This document shows, in pieces, positions 43,352 through 58,030 of a DNA stretch of 64,000 nucleotides (the first letter of the stretch is position 1; each line of letters begins with the position of its first letter). Made by a program: the position numbers and the translations under genes. The stretch spans positions 1 to 64,000 of the forward strand of contig JBNGIQ010009354.1 of NCBI GenBank assembly GCA_049999765.1. Direction: 5' to 3'. Source of the stretch: Phaeoceros laevis (lineage: Eukaryota; Anthocerotophyta; Anthocerotopsida; Notothyladales). Under the pieces are notes generated by a model, which saw only the letters and a list, made by a program, of their open reading frames with translations, was not told where the DNA came from and ran no database searches.

Positions 43352-44308
43352 TTATGTTGTATTCCATAACAACCGCACGTGAGAGGAGTTTATGTTCATA
43401 TCTAAGAGACTACCTCTTTGTACCTGGCCCATAAAAGCTTGGAGTTGCTTGCTCTCCTTCGGTTTAAGTTGTTTGATAAAGTCAGCCTTTTTGGCGATGC
43501 ATTCACATATGTCATGTGCCATGGCCAGACTCTGCTGCTTCAAACTACAGTAGCTAAGCCAATCCAGAAATGTGGCATAGTGAGAGGCTGTTTTGGTAGA
43601 GCCGATGAAGTGACTCATTATGGCCTCCTTGACTACTTGTAAGTCATACTTGAAGGCAACTCCAAACATTGTCAAGCGGATAGCAGAATCACAGCGACGT
43701 TCAAACTGCTCTTGCTTTTGGAGAGCAGTTTCTGCCCCATATATTGCATCTGCGAGTCGCTCCAGCTTAGGAATTGTAGTGGTGAGAATGTGGTCTATGC
43801 ATTCCGACTCCAACTCTTTCGGTCTGTACTTCACCGCAAGATCAAGCAATTCCTCCAATTGGCCTTCACGCACTCCGCTTCCACTTCAGCCGTACAGATG
43901 AAATGAAGGAAGGCTTTTAAGGATGTCGATGAGGAGGTGATTTTCAACTTAATCACCCCTGTGGTTTGCTCCTTTATCATGTCGGAGGTAAGCATGGATC
44001 TAAACATTGGGCCACTTGCCCGCCAAGATGCTTTTGTGCACTCCAATATGAGTAAATCTCTCACTTGCCACGAGCCACACATCTCCTAGGTGTGGCTCAA
44101 AGATCTTTGCATCCCACTTTTGCAAGAAGTAAAGTTTCCTCTTCAAATACTTCATTTCATTGTCCATCTCCTCTATTTTGGTACCGTATGTCGACAACAC
44201 GTGGTTGTTTTGCTCCTTTGGAAGGTTTTCTTCGAATCTTTCGTTGCACGGACTGCAAACGTGAGGTTTGTAATGACGACACCTCGGGCAAAACCCAGTC
44301 GCAGCCAT
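43352..44308 (-). pseudogene. BTB-protein pseudogene, paralogue of 25650-26564
   Basis: Three collinear blocks in different frames match the intact BTB protein: 44308-44000 (MAATGFCPRCRHYKPHVCSP, with the second Cys pair kept), 44010-43830 (MFRSMLTSDMIKEQTTGVIK) and 43873-43352 (LEELLDLAVKYRPKELESEC to the C-terminus). One frameshift falls in AGK(S)PxFR near 44010 and another in KANWEELL near 43865. Each looks like a single-base loss. Otherwise sequence is well kept, so inactivation is fairly recent. Confidence 0.88.
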
Positions 44309-44370
44309 GGCATGCGAGTACTTGCAAAGAGGAAGCTCTCTCGGGCCGCCTCTTACGAGAAGGTGGTAGG

Positions 44371-44482
44371 CCTCCTCTTATGAAAGGGCTAGGACACAAA
44401 GTAAAGGTGGGACTACTATTCATGGGCCTCCTCTTCTGAAAGGGCTAGGACACAAAGTAAAGGTGGGACTACTATTTACAGA
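44371..44482. repeat. 56-bp tandem duplication
   Basis: Unit cctcctcttatgaaagggct at 44371 recurs at 44427 (one base different) and extends through ggtgggactactatt. It lies 5' of the BTB pseudogene. Confidence 0.88.
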
Positions 44483-45051
44483 GCAGCTTGAAGTATGAAG
44501 TACTTTTTATGCTTAGCAACTTCCGTTCCAACATACCCCGGTTGGGAACATACTTCTTCAACTTCGAGGTATGTTTGTGACTTTCTGTGTCCTTATCCAC
44601 AAACGGAAATTCTGACCTACCTTGTGAGCCTTGGCCATGACATCACTAACCACTTATTGCCACCTGCGCAACCTCTGCATTGGTGACTAGACTACTATCG
44701 TGAACAGAGGAAGTTGTCGAGGAAGCCCTCCAGCAGCCATCGTCCACAAAAGTTGCACGCTTTAGGAGGCAGTGGTGCTGGAACCTCAGAGTCCTAATAC
44801 GGATTAGAACAAATGCCTCAAACAAAGCTGCGGCTAGTCCTTCACTCGGGAGAAAAATGGCCAGGTGCGGCGCATCGCAAATCACGCATTCAGAGAAAGC
44901 TGGTGCTTCCGATTGGCTACCTTGTAGACTGGCTGGCTGGCTGGTAGGCTGCTGCTCCTCCCTTTATATCCGCCTCCGCCATTGCAAAGACGAAAGAATT
45001 CACAAGAACACACACTTCCACAGTAGTTCTGGTCGTAGCTGGTGCGAAGCC
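44483..45051. other. 5' flank of the second mARC gene
   Basis: Contains a (GGCT)n run near 44930-44945 shortly before the start codon. The upstream reading frame into the gene is open to 44857 but is probably 5' UTR, since homology begins at GNERARVGA. Confidence 0.5.
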
Positions 45052-45999
45052 ATGGGCAATGAAAGAGCGAGAGTGGGGGCGATCTTCATCTACCCGGTGA
45101 AGTCATGCCGCGGGATAGCTGTGCAGCGGGCCGTCATAGGCGCCAGGGGCTTCCGCTGGGACAGGGAGTGGATGCTGGTGGACGCCAATGGTCGATTCCT
45201 GTCGCAGCGAGTGGATCCCAGCCTGTCGCTGGTGGCGACCGCGCTCCCGCCGGAAGCTCTGGACGAGGACAACACCGGCAAACCGATTCCACCGGGCGCC
45301 GCGCTGCACCTCACCGCCCCCGGGATGGAGCCGCTGCAGGTGCCCCTGGAGCCCTCTCTCCCGAGGGAGACTGTGGAGCGAGTGGCAGTGTGGAAGTGGG
45401 GGGGACCTGCATTGGACGAGGGCCCCGTCCCTGCGGAATGGTTCTCCCGCTACCTCAACAAGCCTGTGCGCATGGTGAGGTTCGCCGCCGAAGGGGAGGT
45501 GTGGCCGACGGACCCTGTCTACGCTCCGGGCTTCCAGATCAGCTTCACCGATGGCTTCCCCTTCATGCTGGCCACCAGCGCGTCGTTGAAGGCAGTGAAT
45601 GAGAGGCTGAAGGAGCCGTTGCCCATCAACCGGTTCCGCCCCAACTTGCTGGTGGACGGAGACCAGGTGGAGGCCTTTGAGGAAGACTCGTGGCACACTT
45701 TCCGGGTGGGAGGCCACACCTTCCACGGAGTGAAGCCGCGGGCCCGCTGCAAGATCACCACAGTGAACCAGGTCACTGCGGAGGTTGGGGAGGAGCCTCT
45801 GAAAACCTTGCGCACCTTCAGACTCGGCCAGCATCTCAACCCTTCCAGGCCTGACATGAAGATCTGGGCGTATTTCGCCATGAACTGTGTGTGTGAGGAG
45901 TCGCTCAAGCCCGAGTCCCGTGCTTCTGTGCGTCTGGGAGACCCTGTAGACGTTGTTGAAAAGGTGGCAGAGTTTGGTTTCAAAATTGTGGCAGCGTGA
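45052..45999 (+). CDS. MOSC-domain mARC-like molybdoenzyme, copy 2
   Basis: Intronless paralogue of 17647-18597; the two share long identical DNA stretches in the first 400 bp. The start is ATG at 45052 (MGNERARVGAIFIYPVKSC). The MOSC core is intact (PINRFRPNLLVDGDQVEAFE, SWHTFRVGGHTFHGVKP) and reads RARCKIT where copy 1 has CARCKIT. The CKI cysteine, expected to hold the Mo cofactor by family comparison, is kept. The other cysteine is Arg. The C-terminus is complete. An upstream extension to 44857 is possible but unsupported. The pair is dispersed by 27 kb with unrelated genes between. Confidence 0.9.
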   Translation: MGNERARVGAIFIYPVKSCRGIAVQRAVIGARGFRWDREWMLVDANGRFLSQRVDPSLSLVATALPPEALDEDNTGKPIPPGAALHLTAPGMEPLQVPLEPSLPRETVERVAVWKWGGPALDEGPVPAEWFSRYLNKPVRMVRFAAEGEVWPTDPVYAPGFQISFTDGFPFMLATSASLKAVNERLKEPLPINRFRPNLLVDGDQVEAFEEDSWHTFRVGGHTFHGVKPRARCKITTVNQVTAEVGEEPLKTLRTFRLGQHLNPSRPDMKIWAYFAMNCVCEESLKPESRASVRLGDPVDVVEKVAEFGFKIVAA

Positions 46000-46017
46000 G
46001 ACTCGTCAGTGTTTATA

Positions 46018-46137
46018 CGCATACTGCTTTGGCCCTCCTTATGACATCACCCTGTAGACGTTAGAGTAGGTACTGGCCTTCCAGTTTGAGAGGACGCTGC
46101 TGAGTCGATCTTTGTTTTGCTCCTGGAAAAGAAGAAG
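46018..46137 (-). pseudogene. Duplicated, damaged copy of the last RecQ exon
   Basis: The minus strand repeats the final exon of the helicase and its flank (46138-46260) with a ~120-bp period: cttcttttccaggagcaaaa against cttcttttccaggaacaaac, then the same ctcagcagcgtcctctcaaa. Small indels and a deletion of about 15 bp break the frame. It lies beyond the helicase stop, so it should fall in the 3' UTR or just after. Confidence 0.88.
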
Positions 46138-46157
46138 GCATACTGCTTAGGCCCTCC

Positions 46158-50683
<4,526 letters not shown>

Positions 50684-52161
50684 CTGCACCAACGGCAGGA
50701 CTGAATTAGATAAAACATGTGTCTCAAGCCCTTGCTTTTCTTGCCAAAGAGGTCAAACAACAGCTTCCGAACACTACAGTTTGTACAGACAAACAAAGTT
50801 CAATGTTGACCATAAGTGCAAATTGGTCATGCAATTGCTAAATGAGAGCCGTTCGTACTTTGCATATTTGCTCCATCGCAACTTCACAATAGTGTCTCTT
50901 TAGTTCCGGTGACTTGTTCCGGAATCGCCTTCCACCTTCGGCGGCCTGCTGTCCGTAATGTTTCTATAGGCACAATTGTGCTGGTCGCCGCCCTAGCCTC
51001 CGTACATCAGCCTTTACTTAGGGCCCGCCCTTACCTTAGGCTTTGCTTGAGCAGAGCCCGAACAAGTTACAGCATCTGCAGCAATACCAGCTTCTGCAGT
51101 CTTGCGTACTGCAATTTTTGAACCGAACTCTTCAGAACTTCTCACCAAAAAGTACTCAACTGGAGCAAATGCCACTCACTTGTCAGGTGGCATTCCATCC
51201 GGATGTGGTTATAAGCAAGATCTGCGTAGAGCCAGCGGTGGAGAGCTCATCGACAAGCGAATTCCACAGAAGTTGCTGTCAAAAAGCAAGTTCTGACTAC
51301 GAGCTTCACAAGGAATGCAAAAATACCAATTGCCGACGCTTCATGGTCGCGAAAACAAGCTTCACGCCGGAGACGATAAGCGCAGATGGTGGCTTTCGTC
51401 GCATTCCAGCTCACTTGGGACAGTAGCTATCAACGGCAGCTGGTAAGGCCCCGGAGAGCTGCTGCTGTTCGTTGGTCATGTCCATTGGTTCAGTACCGGT
51501 GTTGATTCCCGCCCTTTCTAAAACCCTCTGTTACTACTGTGCTACGACGATTTCACTTTGATTCATACTTTTGCCGGTAACTCGAAGTTCATTTGAGTCA
51601 AGCTGAGTCCCACACATTCGCTGAAGTCAACCACTTCGTACCACCTAATGCGAACACGAACACTGTCAGACGCAGGGAAGGCTTGATTGAGCAACTCGAT
51701 GGGCAGAGCATCATCCGCTAGCGGAGGAAGATCAGGCAAAGATGTTTTATCAAGCGTGCTCACAGACACCAACCGAGAACACAGTTCCTTTTCGGCTAGC
51801 TCCACACTCATATATCAAGATCACCACATCGTAAGATAGCTGCTGCAATCTACACACTCGCCCAATGACCTTACACTCGAATATTGCCAGCAGGCATCCA
51901 GCAGGCAAAATACTCGGAACGAGAGCTGCCTGCTCCTGCATTCCAGAGCAGTGACCTGTTTGTTCTCATGAAAATAACCAGGCCCAAACGGTTGTGGAAT
52001 TGTCTTTCCCCTCGCGTTTGGCGGTTGGTTGTCCAGGCAGCATCAATCGCAGACATCAATGTGCTGCAATTTGGTCCCAATTAAGGAGAGGCGGCCATCA
52101 CATTAGCTGTAAAAGACATTAGATGTAAAAGACATTAGACGTAAAGGACATTAGATTTCTA
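50684..52161. other. Intergenic, with a doubtful small minus-strand frame at 51563-51811
   Basis: The helicase first exon and promoter should be here. A minus-strand ATG frame of 82 residues (MSVELAEKELCSRLVSVSTL, ending NFELPAKV) at 51811-51563 looks protein-like but matches nothing I know. A plus-strand frame near 51043-51426 starts on a non-ATG codon. I call neither with confidence. Confidence 0.35.
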
Positions 52162-53078
52162 CTACTCTTCTTTCGGCTTAGTAATCTTGACATAGGGAAG
52201 CCCCCAAAAAGTCCGAAGCTCTGGACTCCAGTTAAGCTGTTGAGCCCGACAAAATTGCAAAAATGTGTTCCCAAAGTAGGAATTGAATCCCATGAAAACA
52301 TGCCACCAAGCATGTCCCTGAGGATTTACGAGCAAAGCCTGCATATACCTGCACAACGTCCGATCCCCAAGCCAAAAAGCAGCTCCCAAAACTGTGGTCA
52401 AAATGTACAGACGCGCCAATCGCCTTGCAGCTGGATCTGTCGTATGCATGTAATACTTGTACATCCGGGGAAGGCAGAGCAAACCCAAAAAGACATAGTG
52501 TAGCTGAAACCCTAACACGAACCGGAACTGCGAATGCAGAATTGCAAAAACCGTGCCATACAGGAAAAGAAAAGTAGGCATGGCGCTGGTGTAATGCCAA
52601 TCTGGAGAGTAAAGAACGTAGATACACAGCAGCATCACCCAGACCATGGGGGTTTCATCGCTCTGTTGCTGACTGCCACAGACAAGAACCATCTTAGGAA
52701 TTCGTGAACGACCTATCTTATCTGAAAACCTAGCACAACCAGCATCTAGGAAACCCCAAGCGTGCTAAAAAGCACCAGCTCGTTGAGAACGCCACGATGC
52801 GAGCGGAAGGTAACTTACACATGTTGCAGAGTGCCATGGAAGAGGATGCTGCCTACACCAAGCACGATCCTTGCAAGGTGCAGAGCAGTAAATCTTCTCT
52901 CAAACTTCTGACGCAAGGAGTTGACGAGACCAATCAAGGAGAGCAGGATGACAGGGGCGTTTGATATCGTGTTGAAAAATTCTGCAACATACTTCGTGAC
53001 AGCATAATTGTCTTCACACCACTCGGTGCTGGATGTAACCGGACCCCAGAAGCCATCTGATGCATTGCGATCTGCCAT
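52162..53078 (-). CDS. ACER: Alkaline ceramidase
   Basis: Alkaline ceramidases are multi-pass ER/Golgi hydrolases that split ceramide into sphingoid base and fatty acid. Two exons: 53078-52819 (MADRNASDGFWGPVTSSTEW) and 52672-52162, joined in phase, give 256 residues, the plant family size. CREST-superfamily residues are visible: EFFNTISNAPVILLSLIGLV, GSILFHGTLQHV (catalytic-type His after Ser), QQSDETPMVWVMLL (Asp), and the two late histidines in NPQGHAWWHVFMGFNSYFGN. The C-terminus is YVKITKPKEE. The reading frame is intact. The 5' two-thirds of this gene is also present as an inverted copy from 53488. Confidence 0.93.
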
Positions 53079-54327
53079 TCCCCGAGAAGAAGACGCAACA
53101 AGATGATCCACGCAAGAACGTCCGTGGCAAGCCTTTCTGCTCTGCACATTTTAGATCCAAACCCGCCTTCAAATTCTCAGGTCAGAAATTGGCACACATT
53201 CCTGCGCCAGAGACTCGGGGTGGACTCCAGCTCCACCATCCTTCAGGCTTCGTCCTCCTGCTTTTGCGGTGAAGGTCCAGGACGGATAGCCCTCTAGTAC
53301 TTGCCCATAATGCTGCTCCTGGTTACTCGCTACTTTCCATCACGTCTAGACCAGGTGGAAAAGAGGTGTTTCCTTCCACATCCCTGACATTGTTAGGGCA
53401 ATGTATGACATCGTACCCCTTGTAGGGTTCCGGGCCTTCCGGCGTAGACTATGTGTGCGCCAAGTGGACATATTTTGGCTTGTCACTCTACAAGGGGTAC
53501 GATGTCATAATGTCATACATTGCCCCAACAATGTCAGGGATGTGGATGGAAACACCTCTTTTCCACCTGGTCTAGACGTGATGGAAAATAGCGAGTAACA
53601 GGGAGCAGCATTATGGGCGAGTACTAGAGGGCTATCCGTCCTGGACCTTCACCGCAAAAGCAGGAGGACGAAGCCTGAAGGATGGTGGAGCTGGAGTCCA
53701 CCCCGATGCTCTGGCGCAGGAATGTGTGCCAATTTCTGACCTGAGAATTTGAAGGCGGGTTTGGATCTAAAATGTGCAGAGCAGAAAGGCTTGCCACGGA
53801 CGTTCTTGCGTGGATCATCTTGTTGCGTCTTCTTCTCGGGTAATGGCAGAACGCAATGCATCAGATGGCTTCTGGGGTCCGGTTACATCCAGCACCGAGT
53901 GGTGTGAAGACAATTATGCTGTCACGAAGTATGTTGCAGAATTTTTCAACACGATATCAAACGCCCCTGTCATCCTGCTCTCCTTGATTGGTCTCGTCAA
54001 CTCCTTGCGTCAGAAGTTTGAGAGAAGATTTACTGCTCTGCACCTTGCAAGGATCGTCCTTTGTGTAGGCAGCCTCCTCTTCCATGGCACTCTGCAATAT
54101 GTGTAAGTTACCTTCCGCTCGCATCGTGGCGTTCTCAACGAGCTGGTGCTTTTTAGCACGCTTTGGATTTCCTAGATGCTGGTTGTGCTAGGTTTTCAGA
54201 TAAGATAGGTCATTCACGCATTCCTAAGATGGTTCTTGTCTGTGGCAGTCAGCAACAGAGCTATGAAACCCCCATGGTCTGGGTGATGCTGCTGTGTATC
54301 TACGTTCTTTACTCTCCAGATTGGCAT
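52594..54327. repeat. Large inverted duplication (palindrome) around the ceramidase gene
   Basis: Left arm 52594-53425 (832 bp) and right arm 53488-54327 (840 bp) are reverse complements with only scattered substitutions and an ~8-bp indel near the centre (catcgtacccc against cattatgacatcgtacccc). The 62-bp centre (53426-53487) is unique except for a 51-bp part that recurs just outside the right arm at 54331-54381. The arms cover ceramidase exon 1, its intron, the start of exon 2 and ~350 bp of 5' flank. Confidence 0.93.
53436..53486 (+). repeat. 51-bp junction sequence, central copy
   Basis: Begins cttccggcgtagactatgtg and ends ggcttgtcac. It sits in the centre of the inverted duplication, in the same orientation as, and identical to, the copy at 54331-54381. 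It is not found at the left arm boundary (52594). Confidence 0.92.
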
Positions 54328-54330
54328 AGA
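53843..54330 (+). pseudogene. Truncated inverted copy of alkaline ceramidase
   Basis: Exon 1 is complete (MAERNASDGFWGPVTSSTEW, changes Asp to Glu, Gly to Cys and Ile to Leu against the parent), with a usable donor. Exon 2 is copied only to SPDWH, then runs into the 51-bp junction sequence and stops (RLPA). All residues after ~112 are missing, including the two late histidines, so no active enzyme can be made. In exon 2 the Asp of QQSDETP is Tyr. Its promoter lies head-to-head with that of the intact gene. Confidence 0.92.
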
Positions 54331-54381
54331 CTTCCGGCGTAGACTATGTGTGCGCCAAGTGGACATATTTTGGCTTGTCAC
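54331..54381 (+). repeat. 51-bp junction sequence, right-flank copy
   Basis: Identical over 51 bp to 53436-53486 and in the same orientation. It lies three bases beyond the end of the right arm of the inverted duplication, exactly at the truncation of the copied exon. Confidence 0.92.
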
Positions 54382-54727
54382 GTGCACTTCGCTGACCATT
54401 TGTCGCAAGGTCTCGCCTGACATCAAGCAGTAAACACACACACACTGTACGTAGACTGTCTATGTCTAAATCGTTTGCACTGCTCGTCTACTCCACTCGT
54501 TAGAGAGAGCAGGCACTGTTCTCTTTACCCTAGTATGAGCTTAGTGCTTTTTTCTTATTTCAGTATGAGCTTAGTTCTGAATCTGAAGCATCGTCTGGAT
54601 TCACCGCAGGATTTCTCCTGAAGAATGTCTCGGGCGGTGGAGTAGGACGGAGGTTACGTTATGTGAATTGAATCACATCACTTGGCAGCCTCTCGTTGCA
54701 CTGATGTAGCAAATCAATGCTTTCGAC
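54382..54727. other. 5' flank of the large PPR gene
   Basis: Contains a short (CA)n run at about 54434-54444 and a repeated stagtatgagcttagt-like unit at 54532 and 54562. No gene. Confidence 0.5.
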
Positions 54728-57700
54728 ATGCGGGGGCCCGCATTTCACCTGCCGGGGAGTTGTTCCATTCAGAGTGCTTCCATGTCGTGTAGCCCACTTA
54801 CTTCTGGGACCCTGTTCCCTCTACTGGAGTACAACGATAGCATCTTGCGAAAACTATGTGAGGTGGGACCGCTCACCGAGGCTTTAGAAGCGTTGAGACT
54901 CCTGATACAGAGAGGTTATCATGTCCATAACTCGGTCTTTTACGGTGTACTGAAGAGGTGCATTGCTGAGAAGGATTTGGTTCTTGGCAGGCTAGTTCAT
55001 TCTCTTTGTGTCAAAAGTGGGTATGAGTCAAATGCTTTCCTGGCCAACCACATCATTTGCATGTATGCCTCTCATGGGAGATTGAAGGAAGCAATGCAGG
55101 TCTTTACCAAGGTCACTGAACCTAGCCGCTTTATGTGGGCTTCCATCATTCTAGCACATGCCCGACATGGGCACCCTACAGAGGCTATAAAACTTTATAG
55201 ACAGATGCGAGACACATACCTGAAACCTGACAGCCACATCTTTGTCGCAGTCCTTAAAGCATGTGCTGCTGCAGAGGATTTAGACTTTGGAAGGCAGATC
55301 TATGCTGACATTTTAGATTCTGCAGGCAAGCAAAATCTTTTTGTTCAAAACTGCTTGATAGACATGTTCTCAAAATGTGGGAGCCTGGAGGATGCTCGCA
55401 GAGTCTTCGACAGCTCATCAGTTAGAGATGTGGTGACATGGAATGCCATTATCGCAGGATATGCTCAACATGGGCTTGGTGAAGAAGCCCTGGCTTTATA
55501 TGCAAGCATGCAGCAAGAGGGCATCACTCCAGCGAATCATGTAACATATCTGTCACTTCTGCAAGCTTGTGCCAGTGCTGGAGCTCTGCACCTGGGGAAG
55601 CAGCTTCATGAAGAAATTCTGGATAGAGGGCTACAGACTGAAGTTGCTGTTTGCAATTGCTTGGTAAACATGTATGCGAAGTGTGGGAGCTTGAACGATG
55701 CACGCACAGTATTTGATAATCTGTCAACAAGGGATATTGTGACTTGGAATGCTATCATCGCTGGATACTCTCAGTATGGACCCGGTCAAGAAGCCCTCAG
55801 TCTGTACAGAAGTATGCAGCAGGAGGGCATCGTTCACGGGGATGCTTTTACATATGCTTGCCTCCTGCATGCTTGTGGCAGCATTGGAGCTCTGCATGAG
55901 GGGAAGCAGCTTCATGCAGAGATTCAGGAACGTGGAATAGAAACAGATATTGTGGTTGGCACTTGCTTGGTGGACATGTACGCAAAGTGTGAGAAGTTAA
56001 AGGATGCACGCAGGGTATTTGAAGGCATGACAACAAGGAATGTGGTGACATGGACTGCCATGATTGCAGGATACGCTCGACAAGGACTTGGTCAAGAATC
56101 TCTTGCTCTTTATGCAAACATGCTGTTGGAGGGTGTCACTCTAGCTAATCAAGTCACATTTGCATGCCTCCTGCAAGCATGTTCCAGCATTCAAGCTCTT
56201 CGACAAGGAAGGCAGCTTCATTTACAGATTCAGGAAAGGGGACTAGGATCTAACGTGGTTATTGGGACCTGCCTGGTCGACATGTATGCCAAATGTGGCA
56301 GCTTAGAAGATGCTCGCAGAGTGTTCGACAATCTGCCAAATAAAAACGTGGTGACCTGGACAGTCATGATTGCAGGATTTGCGCAGCATGGTTTCCGTCA
56401 AGAAGTTCTCAGTTTTTATGAAAATATGCAGCAAGCAGGCCTCAGTCCAGGTGATGATGCTGATACAGTTGTTAGTCTGCTGCAAGCCTTCGCCAGTGTT
56501 GGGGCCCTGCATCCTGGTAAGGAGCTTCATGGACAGATCCAGGAAAGAGGACTGGAGGATGATTTGATTGTTGGGAATTGCCTGATCAACCTTTACGTGA
56601 AGTGTGGAAGCCTCGAGGATGCACGCAAAGTGTTTGACGTTTTGCCATCCAGAGATGCAATCACATGGAATACCATAATTACAGGATATTGTCAGCATGG
56701 TTGCAGCCAGGAGGCCCTTAAGCTTTATGCATGCATGCAGAAGGAGGCCCCCTCTCTGCCCAATGCTGTTACATTCGTATGCCTTTTACAAGCATGTGCC
56801 AGCATGAGAGCTTTGTCTCAGGGGAAGCATCTGCATGCACAGATATTGCAAAGAGAACTCGAAGCTGATACGGTTGTCGGCACATGCCTAGTCTACATGT
56901 ATGCACAGTGTGGGAGCTTAGAGGATGCACGCAAAGTGTTTGATACTCTGGCAACAAGAGATGTGGTGACATGGACTGCCATGATTGCAGCATACTCCCA
57001 GCATGGGCTCAGTCAAGAAGCCCTTTCTCTTTATGCAGATATGAACAAGGATGGCAACACTACAGCCAATGCTGTCACATTTGTCTGTGTCCTGCAAGCT
57101 TGCGGTAGTGTGGCAGGACTCGAGATGGGAAGAAAAGTTCATGCCCAGATACCCGAAACTGATCTCCATGCCAGTGATAAGTTTGTGGCAAATACGCTTA
57201 TAGACATGTACGGTAAATGTGGGAGCATGGTTGATGCCCAGCATGTGTTTGACTCACTGCCCGCAAGGGGCACCGTGACATGGAATGCACTTATTGCGGG
57301 ATATGCTCGTCAAGGTGAGAGCAAAGTTGTCTTTGATCTGTTTGAAAGGATGAAGCAGCAGAGCATACGGCTAGATGGAGTGACCTTTCTTAGTGTTCTC
57401 ACTGTATGCAGTCATGTGGGTCTAGTGGACAAGGGTCAGGCGTACTTTGAGGAAATGACCACACGCTATGGCATTGCTTCAACCATAGAGCACTACAGTT
57501 GCATGGTTGACCTCCTCGGCCGTGCAGGACAAGTAGAGAAGGCAATGCAGGTGGTGGAGAAAATGCCTCTCCCTCCTGATCTTGCGGTCTGGAGATGTGT
57601 GCTGAGTGCGTGCCAGAAGTGGAGCAATGTGGAGCTCGGACGGGAGGCATTTGAATGTGCGGTGCAATTGAATGCACAGGATTCGTCTATTTATGTGTTG

Positions 57701-58030
57701 ATGTCAAACATTTATGCGGCTGCTCAAATGCAGGATGATGCGAGGGCGGTTCGTGCCATGCGTGTGAACGCTCAAGCATGGAAGAAGCCAGGACTGAGCT
57801 GGTGGACCGACTTTGGTGGAATGGTTCACTCTTTTGTGGTGGGCAATAACCATCCTGAATCACAACATCTAGATGCAGAGCTCACAACTCTTTCTAACAA
57901 AATGAAGAATGCTGGATATATACCCAATCCTAGGCCAAATCCCCGTTTTGGGGGGCATGTCTCAGCGCCCGTGTCCTGTGGGGCAGCACACGCAATGGCC
58001 ACAAGGTCAGTCTTCCCCTTGCAGCACTAG
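54728..58030 (+). CDS. Large PLS-class pentatricopeptide repeat protein
   Basis: A single exon of 1100 residues starting at ATG 54728 (MRGPAFHLPGSCSIQSASMS, a Ser-rich head that could be an organelle presequence; a later Met at residue 19 is an alternative). From about residue 40 to 1000 it is a continuous array of PPR motifs in P-L-S order, each S block reading like ARRVFDxxxxxxVVTWxxxIAGYAQHG and each L block like GKQLHAEIQERG. The end has E-type sequence (YVLMSNIYAAAQMQDDARAV, then GLSWWTDFGGMVHSFVVGNN) but no DYW deaminase. It probably binds organellar RNA and may need a DYW partner for editing. No disruption is seen. Neighbouring repeats are very alike, suggesting internal duplication. 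Confidence 0.92.
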   Translation: MRGPAFHLPGSCSIQSASMSCSPLTSGTLFPLLEYNDSILRKLCEVGPLTEALEALRLLIQRGYHVHNSVFYGVLKRCIAEKDLVLGRLVHSLCVKSGYESNAFLANHIICMYASHGRLKEAMQVFTKVTEPSRFMWASIILAHARHGHPTEAIKLYRQMRDTYLKPDSHIFVAVLKACAAAEDLDFGRQIYADILDSAGKQNLFVQNCLIDMFSKCGSLEDARRVFDSSSVRDVVTWNAIIAGYAQHGLGEEALALYASMQQEGITPANHVTYLSLLQACASAGALHLGKQLHEEILDRGLQTEVAVCNCLVNMYAKCGSLNDARTVFDNLSTRDIVTWNAIIAGYSQYGPGQEALSLYRSMQQEGIVHGDAFTYACLLHACGSIGALHEGKQLHAEIQERGIETDIVVGTCLVDMYAKCEKLKDARRVFEGMTTRNVVTWTAMIAGYARQGLGQESLALYANMLLEGVTLANQVTFACLLQACSSIQALRQGRQLHLQIQERGLGSNVVIGTCLVDMYAKCGSLEDARRVFDNLPNKNVVTWTVMIAGFAQHGFRQEVLSFYENMQQAGLSPGDDADTVVSLLQAFASVGALHPGKELHGQIQERGLEDDLIVGNCLINLYVKCGSLEDARKVFDVLPSRDAITWNTIITGYCQHGCSQEALKLYACMQKEAPSLPNAVTFVCLLQACASMRALSQGKHLHAQILQRELEADTVVGTCLVYMYAQCGSLEDARKVFDTLATRDVVTWTAMIAAYSQHGLSQEALSLYADMNKDGNTTANAVTFVCVLQACGSVAGLEMGRKVHAQIPETDLHASDKFVANTLIDMYGKCGSMVDAQHVFDSLPARGTVTWNALIAGYARQGESKVVFDLFERMKQQSIRLDGVTFLSVLTVCSHVGLVDKGQAYFEEMTTRYGIASTIEHYSCMVDLLGRAGQVEKAMQVVEKMPLPPDLAVWRCVLSACQKWSNVELGREAFECAVQLNAQDSSIYVLMSNIYAAAQMQDDARAVRAMRVNAQAWKKPGLSWWTDFGGMVHSFVVGNNHPESQHLDAELTTLSNKMKNAGYIPNPRPNPRFGGHVSAPVSCGAAHAMATRSVFPLQH

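Noticed and set aside
53436-53486. The 51-bp junction sequence as a terminal inverted repeat transposon
   Set aside because: Both copies are in direct orientation, are not inverted relative to each other, and no transposase or target-site duplication is visible.
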